Shown here piece after piece: positions 8,008 to 16,953 of a stretch of 64,000 nucleotides of DNA. The stretch is from Paracoccaceae bacterium. Lineage in GTDB: Bacteria > Pseudomonadota > Alphaproteobacteria > Rhodobacterales > Rhodobacteraceae. The stretch covers positions 38,567 to 102,566 of the forward strand of contig JANQRL010000042.1 in NCBI GenBank assembly GCA_028284605.1, written 5' to 3'. The translations under genes were made by a program, and so were the position numbers. Within the stretch, counting starts at the first letter, position 1, and each line of letters begins with the position of its first letter. The notes under the pieces are model-generated. The model had not been told where the DNA came from, searched no databases, and worked only from the letters and a program-made list of their open reading frames with translations.

Positions 8008-8615
8008 GCCGACGGGATCGGCCCCTGGGCATGGAAATCGGCGCGCCGGGCGAGGGCCGCGTCGAGTTCTTTGTGATAGGTGGCGCGGCTCACCTCCAGC
8101 GCGCCGAGGCTTGCCAGATGCGGCGTGATGAACTGCGTGTCGAAGAGCGTGAACCCCCCGATGCGGAGCCGGTCAACCAGCCAGGCCAGGGCGAGCTTCG
8201 ACCCGTCCGTGATCCGGGAGAACATACTCTCGCCGAAGAAGGCCGCGCCGAGCGTCACGCCATAGACCCCTCCGACGAGCCGGTCCTCGACCCAGATTTC
8301 CATCGAATGGGCGTGCCCGGCATGGTGCAGCTCGGTGTAGAGCTCCGCGATCCTCTCGTTGATCCAGGTCTCTTCGCGATCCGCGCAGGCGGCGACGACC
8401 CCGGCGAAATCCCGGTCCGCCGCCACGGTGAACCCGCCGCGCCGCATCCGCCGGGCCAGTGACCGTGAAATGCGGAACCCGTCGAGCGGCAGCACCCCGC
8501 GCTGGCGCGGATCGACCCAGAAGATCTCCGCCTCCGCCCGTCCCTCGGCCATCGGAAAGATCCCCGCGGCATAGGCATTCAGCAGCAGTTCCGGGGTCAT
8601 CCGCTGCGGCCGCAT
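7971..8615 (-). CDS. aat: Leucyl/phenylalanyl-tRNA--protein transferase
   Basis: A 214-residue enzyme with the family start TPELLLNAYAAGIFPMAEG, then FWVDPRQRGVLPLDGF, ETWINERI, HSMEIW, LVGGVYGVTLGAAFFGESMFS and FTLFDTQFITPHLASLGA. It transfers Leu or Phe from charged tRNA to N-terminal Arg/Lys of proteins, creating N-degrons that ClpS passes to ClpAP. It lies 9 bp downstream of accC on the same strand, so accB-accC-aat is likely one operon, a usual Rhodobacteraceae arrangement. Confidence 0.96.
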   Translation of the reverse strand: MRPQRMTPELLLNAYAAGIFPMAEGRAEAEIFWVDPRQRGVLPLDGFRISRSLARRMRRGGFTVAADRDFAGVVAACADREETWINERIAELYTELHHAGHAHSMEIWVEDRLVGGVYGVTLGAAFFGESMFSRITDGSKLALAWLVDRLRIGGFTLFDTQFITPHLASLGALEVSRATYHKELDAALARRADFHAQGPIPSAQAVLQRRTQTS

Positions 8616-8624
8616 CGCCGGGCC

Positions 8625-9974
8625 TCAGCTCTCGTAGGCGCGGGCCAGCCAGGTTTCCAGCCAGTGGATGCTGTAATCGCCGGTCTGGATCGCCTCTTCG
8701 TGCATGAGGTCGCGGAAGAGCGGGATCGTCGTCTCCACCCCGTCGACGATCAGCTCGCCGAGCGCGCGGTTGAGCCGGGCCAGCGCCTCTGGCCGGTCGC
8801 GGCCATGGACGATGAGCTTGCCGATCAGGCTGTCGTAGTAGGGTGGGATCGCATAGCCGTCATAGAGCCCGCTATCCATCCGCACGCCGAGGCCCCCGGG
8901 AGCGTGGAACTGGGTGATCCGGCCGGGCGAGGGGGCGAAATCGGGCAGCCGCTCGGCATTGATGCGGACCTCGATGGCATGGCCATTGAGCGCCAGGTCG
9001 TCCTGGGTGAAGGAGAGCGGCTCTCCGGCGGCGACGCGGATCTGCTCGCGCACCAGGTCCTGGTCATAGACCGCCTCGGTCACCGGATGTTCGACCTGAA
9101 GCCGCGTGTTCATCTCGATGAAGTAGAAGGCGCCGTTTTCGTAGAGGAATTCGATGGTACCGGCGCCGATATAGTTGATCCGGGCGACGGCATCGGCGCA
9201 GATCTTGCCGATCCGGGCCCGTTCGTCGGCGGCGATGGCCGGGCCGGGCGCCTCCTCGAAGACCTTCTGGTGGCGGCGTTGCAGCGAACAGTCCCGTTCG
9301 CCCAGATGCACCGCGCGCCCCTTGCCGTCGCCGAAGACCTGCACCTCGATATGGCGCGGCGTGGTGAGGTATTTCTCGATATAGACCTCATCGTTGCCGA
9401 AGGCGGCCTTGGCCTCGGCCCGGGCGGTCTGGAAGGCGGTCTCGATCTTCTCCGCGCTCTCGGCGACCTTCATGCCGCGCCCGCCGCCGCCGGCAGTGGC
9501 CTTGATGATGACCGGATAGCCGATTTCGCCCGCGACGCTGCGGGCGGCGTCGAGATCGGGCACGCCGCCGTCCGAGCCCGGCACGCAAGGAACCCCGAGC
9601 GCCTTCATCGTGTCCTTGGCGGTGATCTTGTCGCCCATGATGCGGATATGCTCCGCCGTGGGGCCGATGAAGGTCAGCCCGTGATCCTCCACCACCTGGA
9701 CGAATTGCGCGTTCTCGCTGAGGAAACCGTAGCCCGGGTGGATCGCTTGGGCGCCCGAGACTTCGCAGGCGGAGATGATCGCAGGGTAGCTGAGATAGCT
9801 CTGGGCGGCAGGGGGTGGGCCGATGCAGATCGCCTCGTCGGCCATGCGGACATGCATCGCGTCGGAATCGGCGGTGGAGTGCACGGCGACGCTGGCGATG
9901 CCCATCTCGCGGCAGGCGCGGACCACCCGGAGCGCGATCTCCCCGCGATTGGCGATGAGGATCTTGTCGAACAT
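8625..9974 (-). CDS. accC: Acetyl-CoA carboxylase, biotin carboxylase subunit
   Basis: A 449-residue ATP-grasp enzyme: N-terminal [21 protein letters not shown], the glycine-rich ATP loop [10 protein letters not shown], the [12 protein letters not shown] motif, and the catalytic region [15 protein letters not shown]. It carboxylates the biotin carried by AccB using bicarbonate and ATP, the first half-reaction of fatty-acid synthesis. It begins 2 nt after the accB stop, so translation is probably coupled. Length is normal. Confidence 0.98.
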   Translation of the reverse strand: MFDKILIANRGEIALRVVRACREMGIASVAVHSTADSDAMHVRMADEAICIGPPPAAQSYLSYPAIISACEVSGAQAIHPGYGFLSENAQFVQVVEDHGLTFIGPTAEHIRIMGDKITAKDTMKALGVPCVPGSDGGVPDLDAARSVAGEIGYPVIIKATAGGGGRGMKVAESAEKIETAFQTARAEAKAAFGNDEVYIEKYLTTPRHIEVQVFGDGKGRAVHLGERDCSLQRRHQKVFEEAPGPAIAADERARIGKICADAVARINYIGAGTIEFLYENGAFYFIEMNTRLQVEHPVTEAVYDQDLVREQIRVAAGEPLSFTQDDLALNGHAIEVRINAERLPDFAPSPGRITQFHAPGGLGVRMDSGLYDGYAIPPYYDSLIGKLIVHGRDRPEALARLNRALGELIVDGVETTIPLFRDLMHEEAIQTGDYSIHWLETWLARAYES

Positions 9975-9976
9975 CG

Positions 9977-10483
9977 TCAGTCGATGATCATCAGCGGCGC
10001 GCCGTATTCCACCGGGCTGCCGTCTTCGACCAGAACCCGGCGCACGGTACCGGAGCGGGGCGCCGGAATCTGGTTCATCGTCTTCATCGCCTCGATGATC
10101 AGCAGGGTCTCGCCCTCGCCGACCTCGGAGCCGACTTTCACGAAGCTCGGCGCACCGGGTTCAGGCTGGAGATAGACGGTGCCGACCATGGGCGAGGTGA
10201 CGGCGCCGGGATGGGCGGCGGGGTCGGGGCTGGCCTCGGTGGCGGGTGTCGGGTTCGCCGGGGCCGCTGCGGCCTGTGTCGGCGGGGCAGGGGCGGCGGG
10301 GGTCGTGGGGACCTGGATTTCGGCCACCGGCTGGGCCGGCTGGCGGGTCACGCGGACATTGAGGCTGCTGTCCTCGCCATAATCGCGTTTGACCTGCAAT
10401 TCGGTCAGATCGTTCTCGCGCAGGAGTTCCGCCAGCGCGCGGATGAAGCTCACGTCGCTGTCATGGGGCGTCTTGTCGCTCAT
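9977..10483 (-). CDS. accB: Acetyl-CoA carboxylase biotin carboxyl carrier protein
   Basis: A 168-residue carrier with an N-terminal helical part ([20 protein letters not shown]), a Pro/Ala-rich flexible linker (about residues 48-95) and a biotinyl domain. The lysine that takes biotin is Lys134 in [13 protein letters not shown]; a threonine follows it where many family members have methionine. The thumb and barrel end [19 protein letters not shown] are present. It precedes accC by 2 nt. Confidence 0.97.
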   Translation of the reverse strand: MSDKTPHDSDVSFIRALAELLRENDLTELQVKRDYGEDSSLNVRVTRQPAQPVAEIQVPTTPAAPAPPTQAAAAPANPTPATEASPDPAAHPGAVTSPMVGTVYLQPEPGAPSFVKVGSEVGEGETLLIIEAMKTMNQIPAPRSGTVRRVLVEDGSPVEYGAPLMIID

Positions 10484-10615
10484 CGAAATCCTCGGCCCGT
10501 TGCCACCTCGCCGCCGGTGGGCGCGAGTTGCACGGCGCCGCCCCGGGGATTTCGGGGCTTATACGCGACCCCGCAGGCGGGGAAAAGCGGCTCGGGCCGA
10601 AAACGGCGCCGGCGG

Positions 10616-10978
10616 TCAGCGGACCGCATCCTCCGGCGCCTCGGCGGCCGGCGCGGGCGCGGGGGCAGGCTCCGGTTTCGCTTGCGGCGTGGGCTCGGCG
10701 GCCGGCCGGCCCTCTTCGCTCGGCAGCATGGCGACGCCGAAGGGTTTCAGCGTGCGCTGGCTTTCCGGCAGCGGCGCGCTTTCGGGCTTGGCCTCGGCGC
10801 GTGTCTGCGGCGTCAGCATGCCGGCGGAGATCGTCGCCTGCTGACTGAGGCTCGGCGGCATCGGCAGGGGAATGTCAGGGCGCGGGTCGCGCGTGGTCGC
10901 GACAGCATCGGCCGTGGGCCGCTGATCGGGGACGATCTGCGGCGCAGGCGACAGGCCCATGGGCGGTATCGTGTCCAT
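10616..10978 (-). CDS. Pro/Ala-rich hypothetical protein
   Basis: A 120-residue open frame rich in Pro, Ala and Glu, with a low-complexity end (PEPAPAPAPAAEAPEDAV). No signal peptide, membrane segment or known domain is visible. Support for its being real: a GGAG element 6 nt before the ATG, and it fills most of an otherwise empty gap upstream of accB in the same direction. Against: low complexity can arise by chance in GC-rich DNA. Function unknown; disordered protein or linker-like. Confidence 0.5.
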   Translation of the reverse strand: MDTIPPMGLSPAPQIVPDQRPTADAVATTRDPRPDIPLPMPPSLSQQATISAGMLTPQTRAEAKPESAPLPESQRTLKPFGVAMLPSEEGRPAAEPTPQAKPEPAPAPAPAAEAPEDAVR

Positions 10979-11167
10979 CTCTGGCTCCGGTCTTCAGAGC
11001 CCCCAACCGATCGTTAATCTAAGGGCCGGTGGTAACCGGACCGTTAACGGCGACGGGTTTCTGCGGGGATGGTTAATGCGGGTTGAGGAGAGCGGCACGC
11101 GGTTCAACAAAAAAACGCTCCTGTCGCTGTGTCTCGCTGATCTCGGTTTTCTTCATGAGAGGACAGC

Positions 11168-11381
11168 TCCGCTCTTTCCCGCCCGGAATCAAGCCGAAGG
11201 CGCCGGGGTCGTCATTGATCGCGCCATCGGTCCGAGCGACCAATGACGACGACAGACCGTCCGGCGGGCTGGCGATATGGTGAAGCTGGGCGCAGAGTTC
11301 TGAGCAGGGGATGTGCTTGGCGGGCATTAATCGCGGTAGCTCAGCCGCTGGATCGCCATCCCCCGGTCTGTCGATGCCCGG
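11168..11381. mobile_element. MITE-like inverted-repeat element, copy A (carries a nested insertion)
   Basis: The stretch is similar along most of its length to 21852-22031. Shared landmarks in order: GCCGAAGGCGCCGGG, CGACAGACCGTCCG, GCGGGCTGGCGAT, TGTGCTTGGC, AGCTCAGCCGC, GGATCGCCA and CCCCCGGTCTGTCGATGCCC. The ends are inverted (CGACAGACCG at 11250-11259 against CGGTCTGTCG at 11364-11373). No open frame inside encodes a transposase, so it would depend on one elsewhere. It sits in the 473-bp gap between the Pro/Ala-rich gene and livF; I see no gene in that gap. A further inverted pair, GATGCACC/GGTGCATC, lies at about 11387-11434. Confidence 0.6.
11208..11250. repeat. 43-bp inverted-repeat insertion nested inside MITE-like copy A
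   Basis: Arms GTCGTCATTGATCGC (11208-11222) and GCGACCAATGACGAC (11236-11250) are inverted with one mismatch in 15. Copy B at 21852-22031 goes directly from GGCGCCGGG to CATCGACAGACC at this point, so the segment looks inserted, replacing the end of the terminal repeat. Confidence 0.55.
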
Positions 11382-11451
11382 CTTCCGATGCACCAGGACC
11401 ACCTCCACGTCTTGGCGGCGTCCGGTGCATCGAAGCGGATGTCAGGCCACG

Positions 11452-12207
11452 TCAAATCGCCAGATACTGCTCGCGCAACTCCTCGTCGTCGAGCACATCC
11501 TGGGCCGAACCGTCATAGACCACCTTGCCGGTATCGAGGATCACCGACCGGTCGGCGAGCTTCAGCGCCGCGATGGCGTTCTGCTCGACGATGATCGTGG
11601 TGATGCCCTGATCGCGGATCACTTCGAGGGTCTTGGCGATCTCCTGAACGATGACCGGGGCAAGCCCCTCGTAAGGCTCGTCGAGGAGCAGGACCTTGAT
11701 GTCGCGCGCCAACGCCCTTGCGATGGAGAGCATCTGCTGTTCGCCCCCCGACAGCGTCACCCCGTCCTGGGTGCGCCGTTCGCCGAGCCGCGGAAAGAGC
11801 TCGTAAAGCCGTTGCAGCGACCAGCCATGGGGCGGGGCGATCTGGGCGAGCTTGAGGTTTTCCTCCACCGTGAGGCCCGGAATGATCCGCCGGTCCTCGG
11901 GCACGAAACCGATGCCGAGGGAGGCGGCCTCGTAGCTCTTCTTTTCATGGAGCGGCTGATGGTCGAGCCAGATTTCGCCGTGCCGCAGTTCCGGGTCGTC
12001 GAGCCGGGCGATGGTGCGGAGCGTCGAGGTCTTGCCCGCGCCATTGCGGCCCAGAAGTGCCAGGATCTCGCCCTCATGGATGTTGAACGAGATATTCTGA
12101 ACGATGTAGCTCTCGCCGTAATAGGCCTCGATCTCCCAGACGCTGAGGAAGGCCGGCGCGGTGGCGGCGTGGTTGGCATTGGGGTTGAAGTCGGGCTTGG
12201 CTTTCAT
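11452..12207 (-). CDS. livF: Branched-chain amino acid-type ABC transporter, ATP-binding protein LivF
   Basis: A 251-residue ATPase: Walker A GRNGAGKTST, signature LSGGEQQML, Walker B VLLLDEPYEGLAP and the switch histidine region replaced by IIVEQNAIAAL as usual in LivF. The frame continues upstream through livG in another reading, but homology starts near MKAKPDFNPNANHAATAP; the ATG at 12207 is used. It forms the ATPase pair with LivG. A strong inverted repeat lies in the 59-bp gap between livG and livF and could lower livF expression or stabilise the upstream message. Confidence 0.93.
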   Translation of the reverse strand: MKAKPDFNPNANHAATAPAFLSVWEIEAYYGESYIVQNISFNIHEGEILALLGRNGAGKTSTLRTIARLDDPELRHGEIWLDHQPLHEKKSYEAASLGIGFVPEDRRIIPGLTVEENLKLAQIAPPHGWSLQRLYELFPRLGERRTQDGVTLSGGEQQMLSIARALARDIKVLLLDEPYEGLAPVIVQEIAKTLEVIRDQGITTIIVEQNAIAALKLADRSVILDTGKVVYDGSAQDVLDDEELREQYLAI

Positions 12208-12227
12208 CGGAGCGCTCCGTTGCCTCT

Positions 12228-12267
12228 GGGCGGGTCGAGAATTTTCGCGAAAATTCTGCCCCCGCCC
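12228..12267. repeat. 40-bp quasi-palindrome between livG and livF
   Basis: A perfect 20-bp core at 12238-12257 (agaattttcgcgaaaattct) is flanked by complementary GGGCGGG (12228-12234) and CCCGCCC (12261-12267), giving one long stem with a small bulge. Very similar in design to 15349-15387 upstream of livH. It may work as an intra-operon attenuator/processing hairpin or be an interspersed repeat. Confidence 0.7.
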
Positions 12268-13025
12268 TATACCTGCGCCTCGCCCAGATAGGCTTCGCGC
12301 ACCTTTGGATTGCCGCGGATATTCTCCGGCGTGTCCTCCACGAGCGGAGAGCCCTGGGCCAGCACCGTGATCCGTTCGGCGAGAGAAAAGACCACATGCA
12401 TATCGTGTTCGATGATGCACATGGTCAGCCCGCGCTTGTCGCGGATTTCCTTCAGAAGATCGATCGTGTTGTTGGTATCCGCCCGGGCCATTCCGGCGGT
12501 GGGCTCGTCGAGGAGCAGGAGGCGGGGCTGCTGGACAAGACACATCGCCATCTCGAGCCGTCGCTTGTCGCCGCGGGAGAGCGCCGAGGCCAGCATGGCG
12601 GACTTCTCCAGCATCCGGACGTCCTCAAGGATGTGCTCGGCCTGAGCCTTGATCTCCGGCTCCTGATCGACGCTCTCGATCGCATGCATTCGGAACGCCC
12701 CGTCGCGCTTGGCGAAACAAGGGATCAGGACGTTCTCCAGCACTGTGAGATCGGCGAAGATCTCCGGCGTCTGGAACACGCGGGAGATGCCCATCTGGTT
12801 GATCTCATGGGGTTTCCGCCCCAGCACCGACTGGCCGTCGAACATCACCGAACCCGAATCCGGGATCAGCTTGCCGACCAGGCAGTTGAGCAGCGTCGAC
12901 TTGCCGGCGCCGTTGGGCCCGATGATCGCGTGGCAGGTCTGCTCGGCGACGCTGAGATTGACGTCGCCCAGGGCCTGGAGCCCGCCGAACCGCTTGTTCA
13001 CGCCTTTGACTTCGAGAATGCCCAT
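12267..13025 (-). CDS. livG: Branched-chain amino acid-type ABC transporter, ATP-binding protein LivG
   Basis: A 252-residue ATPase with Walker A GPNGAGKST (residues 36-44), Walker B LLLLDEPTAGMA and the switch histidine in IIEHDMHVV. The signature is LSRGDKRRLEMA rather than LSGGQ, a form often seen in LivG-like ATPases. The start is the ATG at 13025, giving MGILEVKGVNKRFGG; the much longer frame upstream is antisense-free read-through over livM and livH and is not a fusion. It starts 11 bp after livM. Confidence 0.94.
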   Translation of the reverse strand: MGILEVKGVNKRFGGLQALGDVNLSVAEQTCHAIIGPNGAGKSTLLNCLVGKLIPDSGSVMFDGQSVLGRKPHEINQMGISRVFQTPEIFADLTVLENVLIPCFAKRDGAFRMHAIESVDQEPEIKAQAEHILEDVRMLEKSAMLASALSRGDKRRLEMAMCLVQQPRLLLLDEPTAGMARADTNNTIDLLKEIRDKRGLTMCIIEHDMHVVFSLAERITVLAQGSPLVEDTPENIRGNPKVREAYLGEAQV

Positions 13026-13036
13026 CTTGCGTCCCT

Positions 13037-14239
13037 CTATTCGGCCGGTTTCACGGGGTCGCCCTCGGCCGCGTCGCGCTTGCCGCGGCGGCGGAACAGA
13101 CGGCCGAGGCGCTGGCCGCCCTCGACGAGGCCGCCGGGCAGGAAGATCACCACGAGCATGAACATGATCCCGAGCGTCAGGTGCCAACCCTTGCCCACGA
13201 AGGGGTAGATCATCGAGATCACCACATTCTCCAGCCCGTCCGGCAGGAAGGCGAACCAGCCTTCCAGGACGGTCCGGTTGATCGTCGAAAAGATGCTCTC
13301 GAAATACTTGATGACGCCGGCCCCGAGCACCGGCCCGATCAGGGTGCCGGCGCCGCCCAGGATGGTCATCAGCACGACCTCGCCGGAGGCGGTCCAGAGC
13401 ATCCGCTCGGCGCCCGCGAGGGGATCCATCGCTACCATCAGCCCGCCGGCGAGCCCGGCATACATGCCCGAGATCACGAAGGCGGCGAGCGTGTAGGGCT
13501 TCGGGTTGAGCCCGGTATAGCTCATCCGCTGCTGGTTCGACTTCACCGCGCGGAGCATGATCCCGAAGGGCGAGCGGAAGAGCCGGATCGCGAGGTAGAA
13601 GGCCAGGATCATCGCCACCGCCGCGATGTAATAGCCCGCATTGAACGTGAAGACCCAGTTGCCGAGGGCCAGTTCGAGACTGTCCCGGGTCTCCAGCCCG
13701 AAGAGATGCGGCACCGGGATATTGCCCGCCTCGGTCACGCTCTCGCCGAGGATGCGCGGGTCGTTGAGGCGCAGTTGCAATCCGGTCTCCCCGCCGGTGA
13801 TCGGGGTCAGGACGGAATAGGCGAGCGCGTAGCACATCTGCGCGAAGGCGAGCGTCAGGATCGAGAAGTAGATGCCGGAGCGCCTGAGCGACACATAGCC
13901 GATGATGAGGGACACCAGGGCGGCAACGAGGATCGAGACCAGGATTGCCGGAATGATGTTCATCGTCAGCAGCTTCATCATCCAGACCCCGGCATAGGAG
14001 CCGATGCCGATGAAGGCGGCGTGGCCGAAGCTCAGATAGCCGGTGAGCCCGAAGAGGATGTTGAACCCGATGGCAAAGATCGAGAAGATCACGAAGCGCT
14101 GCAGCAGGTCCGGGTAGCCGGCATTGAATTGCGCCAGCGCCGAGGTTTCCGGGAACGGGTTCAAAAGGAACGGCGCGAACATCGTCAGGCCGATCACGAT
14201 GAGGAGCAACTGGAAGTCTTTGCGGGTGAGACCCAGCAT
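13037..14239 (-). CDS. livM: Branched-chain amino acid-type ABC transporter permease LivM
   Basis: A 400-residue inner-membrane protein with about ten hydrophobic segments. The motifs [21 protein letters not shown] and [18 protein letters not shown] are LivM signatures, as is the [16 protein letters not shown] loop. The C-terminal 30 residues are highly charged ([18 protein letters not shown]). It pairs with LivH to form the channel. The gap to livH is only 3 nt. Confidence 0.95.
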   Translation of the reverse strand: MLGLTRKDFQLLLIVIGLTMFAPFLLNPFPETSALAQFNAGYPDLLQRFVIFSIFAIGFNILFGLTGYLSFGHAAFIGIGSYAGVWMMKLLTMNIIPAILVSILVAALVSLIIGYVSLRRSGIYFSILTLAFAQMCYALAYSVLTPITGGETGLQLRLNDPRILGESVTEAGNIPVPHLFGLETRDSLELALGNWVFTFNAGYYIAAVAMILAFYLAIRLFRSPFGIMLRAVKSNQQRMSYTGLNPKPYTLAAFVISGMYAGLAGGLMVAMDPLAGAERMLWTASGEVVLMTILGGAGTLIGPVLGAGVIKYFESIFSTINRTVLEGWFAFLPDGLENVVISMIYPFVGKGWHLTLGIMFMLVVIFLPGGLVEGGQRLGRLFRRRGKRDAAEGDPVKPAE

Positions 14240-14242
14240 GGC

Positions 14243-15274
14243 TTATTCCTCCATCACGCCCTTGCGGCCCATCAGGCCGCGCGGGCGGGTCAGCAGAATG
14301 ATGATCGCGACGAGATAGATGACGATCTGGTTGAGCCCCGGCAGAAGGTCGAGCACCTGGGGCATGGAGGCGAAGCTCTCCAGGATGCCGAGGACGAAGC
14401 CCGCGAGCACCGCGCCCGGCAGGCTTCCCATGCCGCCGACGACGACCACGACGAAGCTCAGAACGAGGAAATTCATCCCCATATTGTAGTTGGGCGATAT
14501 GATCGGCGTGTACATCACCCCCGCGAGCCCCGCGACGATGGCGGCGATGGCGAAGACGATCGTGAAGCGCCGGTCGATATTGATGCCGAGGATGCCCACC
14601 GTCTCGCGGTCCGCCATGCCGGCCCGGACCACCATGCCGAAGGTGGTGAATTGCAGGAAGGCGAAGACCGCGGCGACGATGAAGACGGTGAAGCCGAAAT
14701 AGACCAGCCGCCAATAGGGGTAGAGGATGGTATTCGCGTCGAAGCCGAGCAGAAGCCCGAAATCGAACGAGCCGCGGAACGCCTCCGGCGCCGGGGTCGG
14801 GATCGGGTTGGCGCCGTAGAAATACTTGATGATCTCCTGAAGCACGATGGCGAGGCCGAAGGTCACCAGAATCTGGTCGGCATGGGGGCGCTTGTAGAAA
14901 TGCTTGATGAGCCCGCGTTCCATGGCGAGCCCGATGAACCCCATGACCGGGATCGCAAGCAGGATGGCAAGCGGCACCGACCAGTCGATGATCGCGGCCC
15001 CCGTCGCCTCGCCGAACCATTCGTAGACGTAAGGCACCTCCCGCATCAGGGGGTTGCCGAGGAAATCGGTCTCGCCCGGCACCGCGACCTCGTGGCTGAG
15101 ATTGAGGATGCGGTTCAGCGTGACCGCGCAGAAGGAGCCGAGCATGAAGAGCGCGCCATGGGCGAAATTGACCACGCCAAGGGTGCCGAAGATCAGCGTG
15201 AGGCCAAGCGCGATCAGCGCATAGGCCGAGCCCTTGTCGAGCCCGTTCAGGATCTGAAGGATGATTGCGTCCAT
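14243..15274 (-). CDS. livH: Branched-chain amino acid-type ABC transporter permease LivH
   Basis: A 343-residue permease starting MDAIILQILNGLDKGSAYALI, with the LIFGTLGVVNFAHGALFMLG and YKRPHADQILVTFGLAIVL (family) blocks and the conserved VVVVGGMGSLPGAVLAGFVL loop. At 343 residues it is somewhat longer than a minimal LivH because of a soluble insert after the second helix (about residues 60-85), but far shorter than the urea permease UrtB, so an amino-acid or amide transporter is favoured over urea. Confidence 0.94.
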   Translation of the reverse strand: MDAIILQILNGLDKGSAYALIALGLTLIFGTLGVVNFAHGALFMLGSFCAVTLNRILNLSHEVAVPGETDFLGNPLMREVPYVYEWFGEATGAAIIDWSVPLAILLAIPVMGFIGLAMERGLIKHFYKRPHADQILVTFGLAIVLQEIIKYFYGANPIPTPAPEAFRGSFDFGLLLGFDANTILYPYWRLVYFGFTVFIVAAVFAFLQFTTFGMVVRAGMADRETVGILGINIDRRFTIVFAIAAIVAGLAGVMYTPIISPNYNMGMNFLVLSFVVVVVGGMGSLPGAVLAGFVLGILESFASMPQVLDLLPGLNQIVIYLVAIIILLTRPRGLMGRKGVMEE

Positions 15275-15310
15275 CGTCGCGCCCGCCCCCTCGCGGTCTG
15301 TTCAGTCGTG

Positions 15311-15387
15311 CCGTCCCCCGCGCCTTTGGCGGGAGACGGCTGGATCCTGGCGGGGGCCGATTTTTCGCGAAAAATCGCGCCCCGCCC
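15311..15387. repeat. Two-hairpin doublet between livK and livH
   Basis: First hairpin at 15311-15339 (arms CCGTC...GACGG and CCCGC...GCGGG); second at 15349-15387 with a perfect 20-bp core 15358-15377 (cgatttttcgcgaaaaatcg) flanked by GGCGGGG/CCCCGCC. It lies in the 118-bp gap after the binding-protein gene, a usual place for a hairpin that protects the abundant livK message and limits read-through to the permease genes. Confidence 0.7.
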
Positions 15388-15392
15388 GAAGG

Positions 15393-16754
15393 TCAGGCTC
15401 CGGCGTTGCAGGCGCCAAGCTCGCCGCCCGCGAATTGCGGGTGATCGTGCGGGTAGGTGACCTGTTCGACCGGCGTGACCTCGATGATCTCCACGAGATC
15501 GAACTCGTTCTCCGGGTTCTCCTTGCCGCGCACCACCACGACATCCTTGAAGCACTGGTGGTCGTCGGCGCGGTAGAGCGTCGGGCCGTTGCCGAGCCCG
15601 TCGAATTCGAACCCTTCCAGGGCCTCGACCACGGCGCAGGGGTTGAAGCTCCCGGCGCGGTTCACCGCATCGGCGTAGAGCATCACCTGGCAATAGACCG
15701 TGTGCGCGGCCTGGGACGGCGGGAAGCCGTATTTCTCGCCGAAGGAGCGCACGAAGGCGTTGGTCCCGGTATATTTCGCGCCGAGCTGGTTTTCGAGTTT
15801 CCAGTCCCAGTTCTGCGAGCCGATGATCCCCTTGATGTTCGGGCCGGCGCCGCGGGCCATCAGTTCGGAATAGAGCGGCACGACGATCTGGAAATCCCGA
15901 CCATTGGCCTGGGCCTCGCGCAGGCCGAACTGCACCGCGTTGGTCAGCGAGTTGACCATGTCGCCGCCGTAATGGACCAGGACCAGAGTGTCGGCGCCCG
16001 ATTGCAGGACCGGGGTGATGTAGGACGAGAAATCGCCCGCGCCGACCGGGGTCAGCACCTTCTCGACGGTCTCCCAGCCCTTGGATTCGGTGGCTTCCTG
16101 CACCGCCTGTTCGGTGGTGTAGCCCCAGTTGTAGTCCGCCGTCAGGTAATAGGCCTTGCGGTCGGTGCCGTATTGATCGGCGAGGATCGGCGCGAGCGCC
16201 GCGCCCGACATGTAGGAGTTGAAGAAGTGGCGGAAGCCGTTGGCGCGGCGGTCCTTGCCGGTGGTGTCGTTGGCGTGCGTCAGACCGGCCATGAAGATGA
16301 CCCCGGCATCCTGGCAGAGCGCCTGCACCGCCACGGCCGGACCGGAGGAGGAGCCGCCGGTGATCATCACCGCGCCGTCCTTTTCGATCATTGAGCGGGC
16401 CGAGGCGCGGGCGCGGTCGGTATTGGTCGCGGTGTCGCCGGTGACGAATTCCACCCGCTTGCCCATGATCCCGTTGCCCTCGAGCGTCTGGGACGAGAAG
16501 GTCTGCATCATGCCGCCGTCGCCGCCGCCATTGAGATGCTCGGCCACCAGTTCCAGCGCGCGGAGCTGGTCGGCGCCTTCATCGGCATAAGGCCCGGATT
16601 GTGGCACGTTGAAGCCCAGGGTGACGCTGTCGCCGGTGGGCTCGTTGGTGAAGGCCGCGGCGGGCGAGGTGAAGATCGTCGGCAGGGCGAGGCCCGCGCC
16701 GGTAACCGCGCCGGCCTTCAGAAGCCCGCGGCGCGAAAGAGTGCCTTTGGTCAT
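15393..16754 (-). CDS. Branched-chain amino acid-type ABC transporter substrate-binding protein with Tat signal
   Basis: A 453-residue periplasmic binding protein of the LivK/AmiC fold (TLGFNVPQSGPYADEG; ITGGSSSGPAVAVQ). The N-terminus MTKGTLSRRGLLKAGAVTGAG holds a twin-arginine motif (SRRGLLK) and ends near AAAF, so it is probably exported folded by Tat. The frame runs 70 codons further upstream but the ATG at 16754 has a good GGGAGGA ribosome site. Several cysteines are present in the mature protein (for example near FNPCAV and QCFKD). The ligand is unknown: an amino acid, amide or similar compound. Confidence 0.9.
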   Translation of the reverse strand: MTKGTLSRRGLLKAGAVTGAGLALPTIFTSPAAAFTNEPTGDSVTLGFNVPQSGPYADEGADQLRALELVAEHLNGGGDGGMMQTFSSQTLEGNGIMGKRVEFVTGDTATNTDRARASARSMIEKDGAVMITGGSSSGPAVAVQALCQDAGVIFMAGLTHANDTTGKDRRANGFRHFFNSYMSGAALAPILADQYGTDRKAYYLTADYNWGYTTEQAVQEATESKGWETVEKVLTPVGAGDFSSYITPVLQSGADTLVLVHYGGDMVNSLTNAVQFGLREAQANGRDFQIVVPLYSELMARGAGPNIKGIIGSQNWDWKLENQLGAKYTGTNAFVRSFGEKYGFPPSQAAHTVYCQVMLYADAVNRAGSFNPCAVVEALEGFEFDGLGNGPTLYRADDHQCFKDVVVVRGKENPENEFDLVEIIEVTPVEQVTYPHDHPQFAGGELGACNAGA

Positions 16755-16953
16755 GCTTGTCCTCCCTGTCATGACACCCGGACCCGATGCTGTAACGGGC
16801 CCGAGACGCTTTACAGCGCTGCGCAAGTATCGTCGCGGTTCTGAAAAGAACTCAACAAGTCCCGAAGACAGAAGGAAATTTTTGTAAAGACCTACACGCT
16901 GCATTGCCGTAATGTGTAAACAGCTTTTCGCGCAATCGCAGAAAGACACTGAA

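Noticed and set aside
8664..10175. A 503-codon frame antisense to accC and accB
   Set aside because: It overlaps two unmistakable genes on the other strand and has no recognisable motif.
12267..15020. A 917-codon minus-strand frame running through livG, livM and livH
   Set aside because: Only its last 252 codons match an ATPase; the rest is an out-of-frame reading of livM and livH, whose true frames carry permease motifs.
13181..15460. A 759-codon plus-strand frame opposite livM/livH
   Set aside because: It is composed of charged, repetitive residues without any domain, as expected of an antisense frame in GC-rich DNA over real permease genes.
15393..16754. Urea transporter (UrtA and urtBCDE) for the liv-like operon
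   Set aside because: The LivH-like permease (343 residues) lacks the long N-terminal domain of UrtB, and no urease genes are close.
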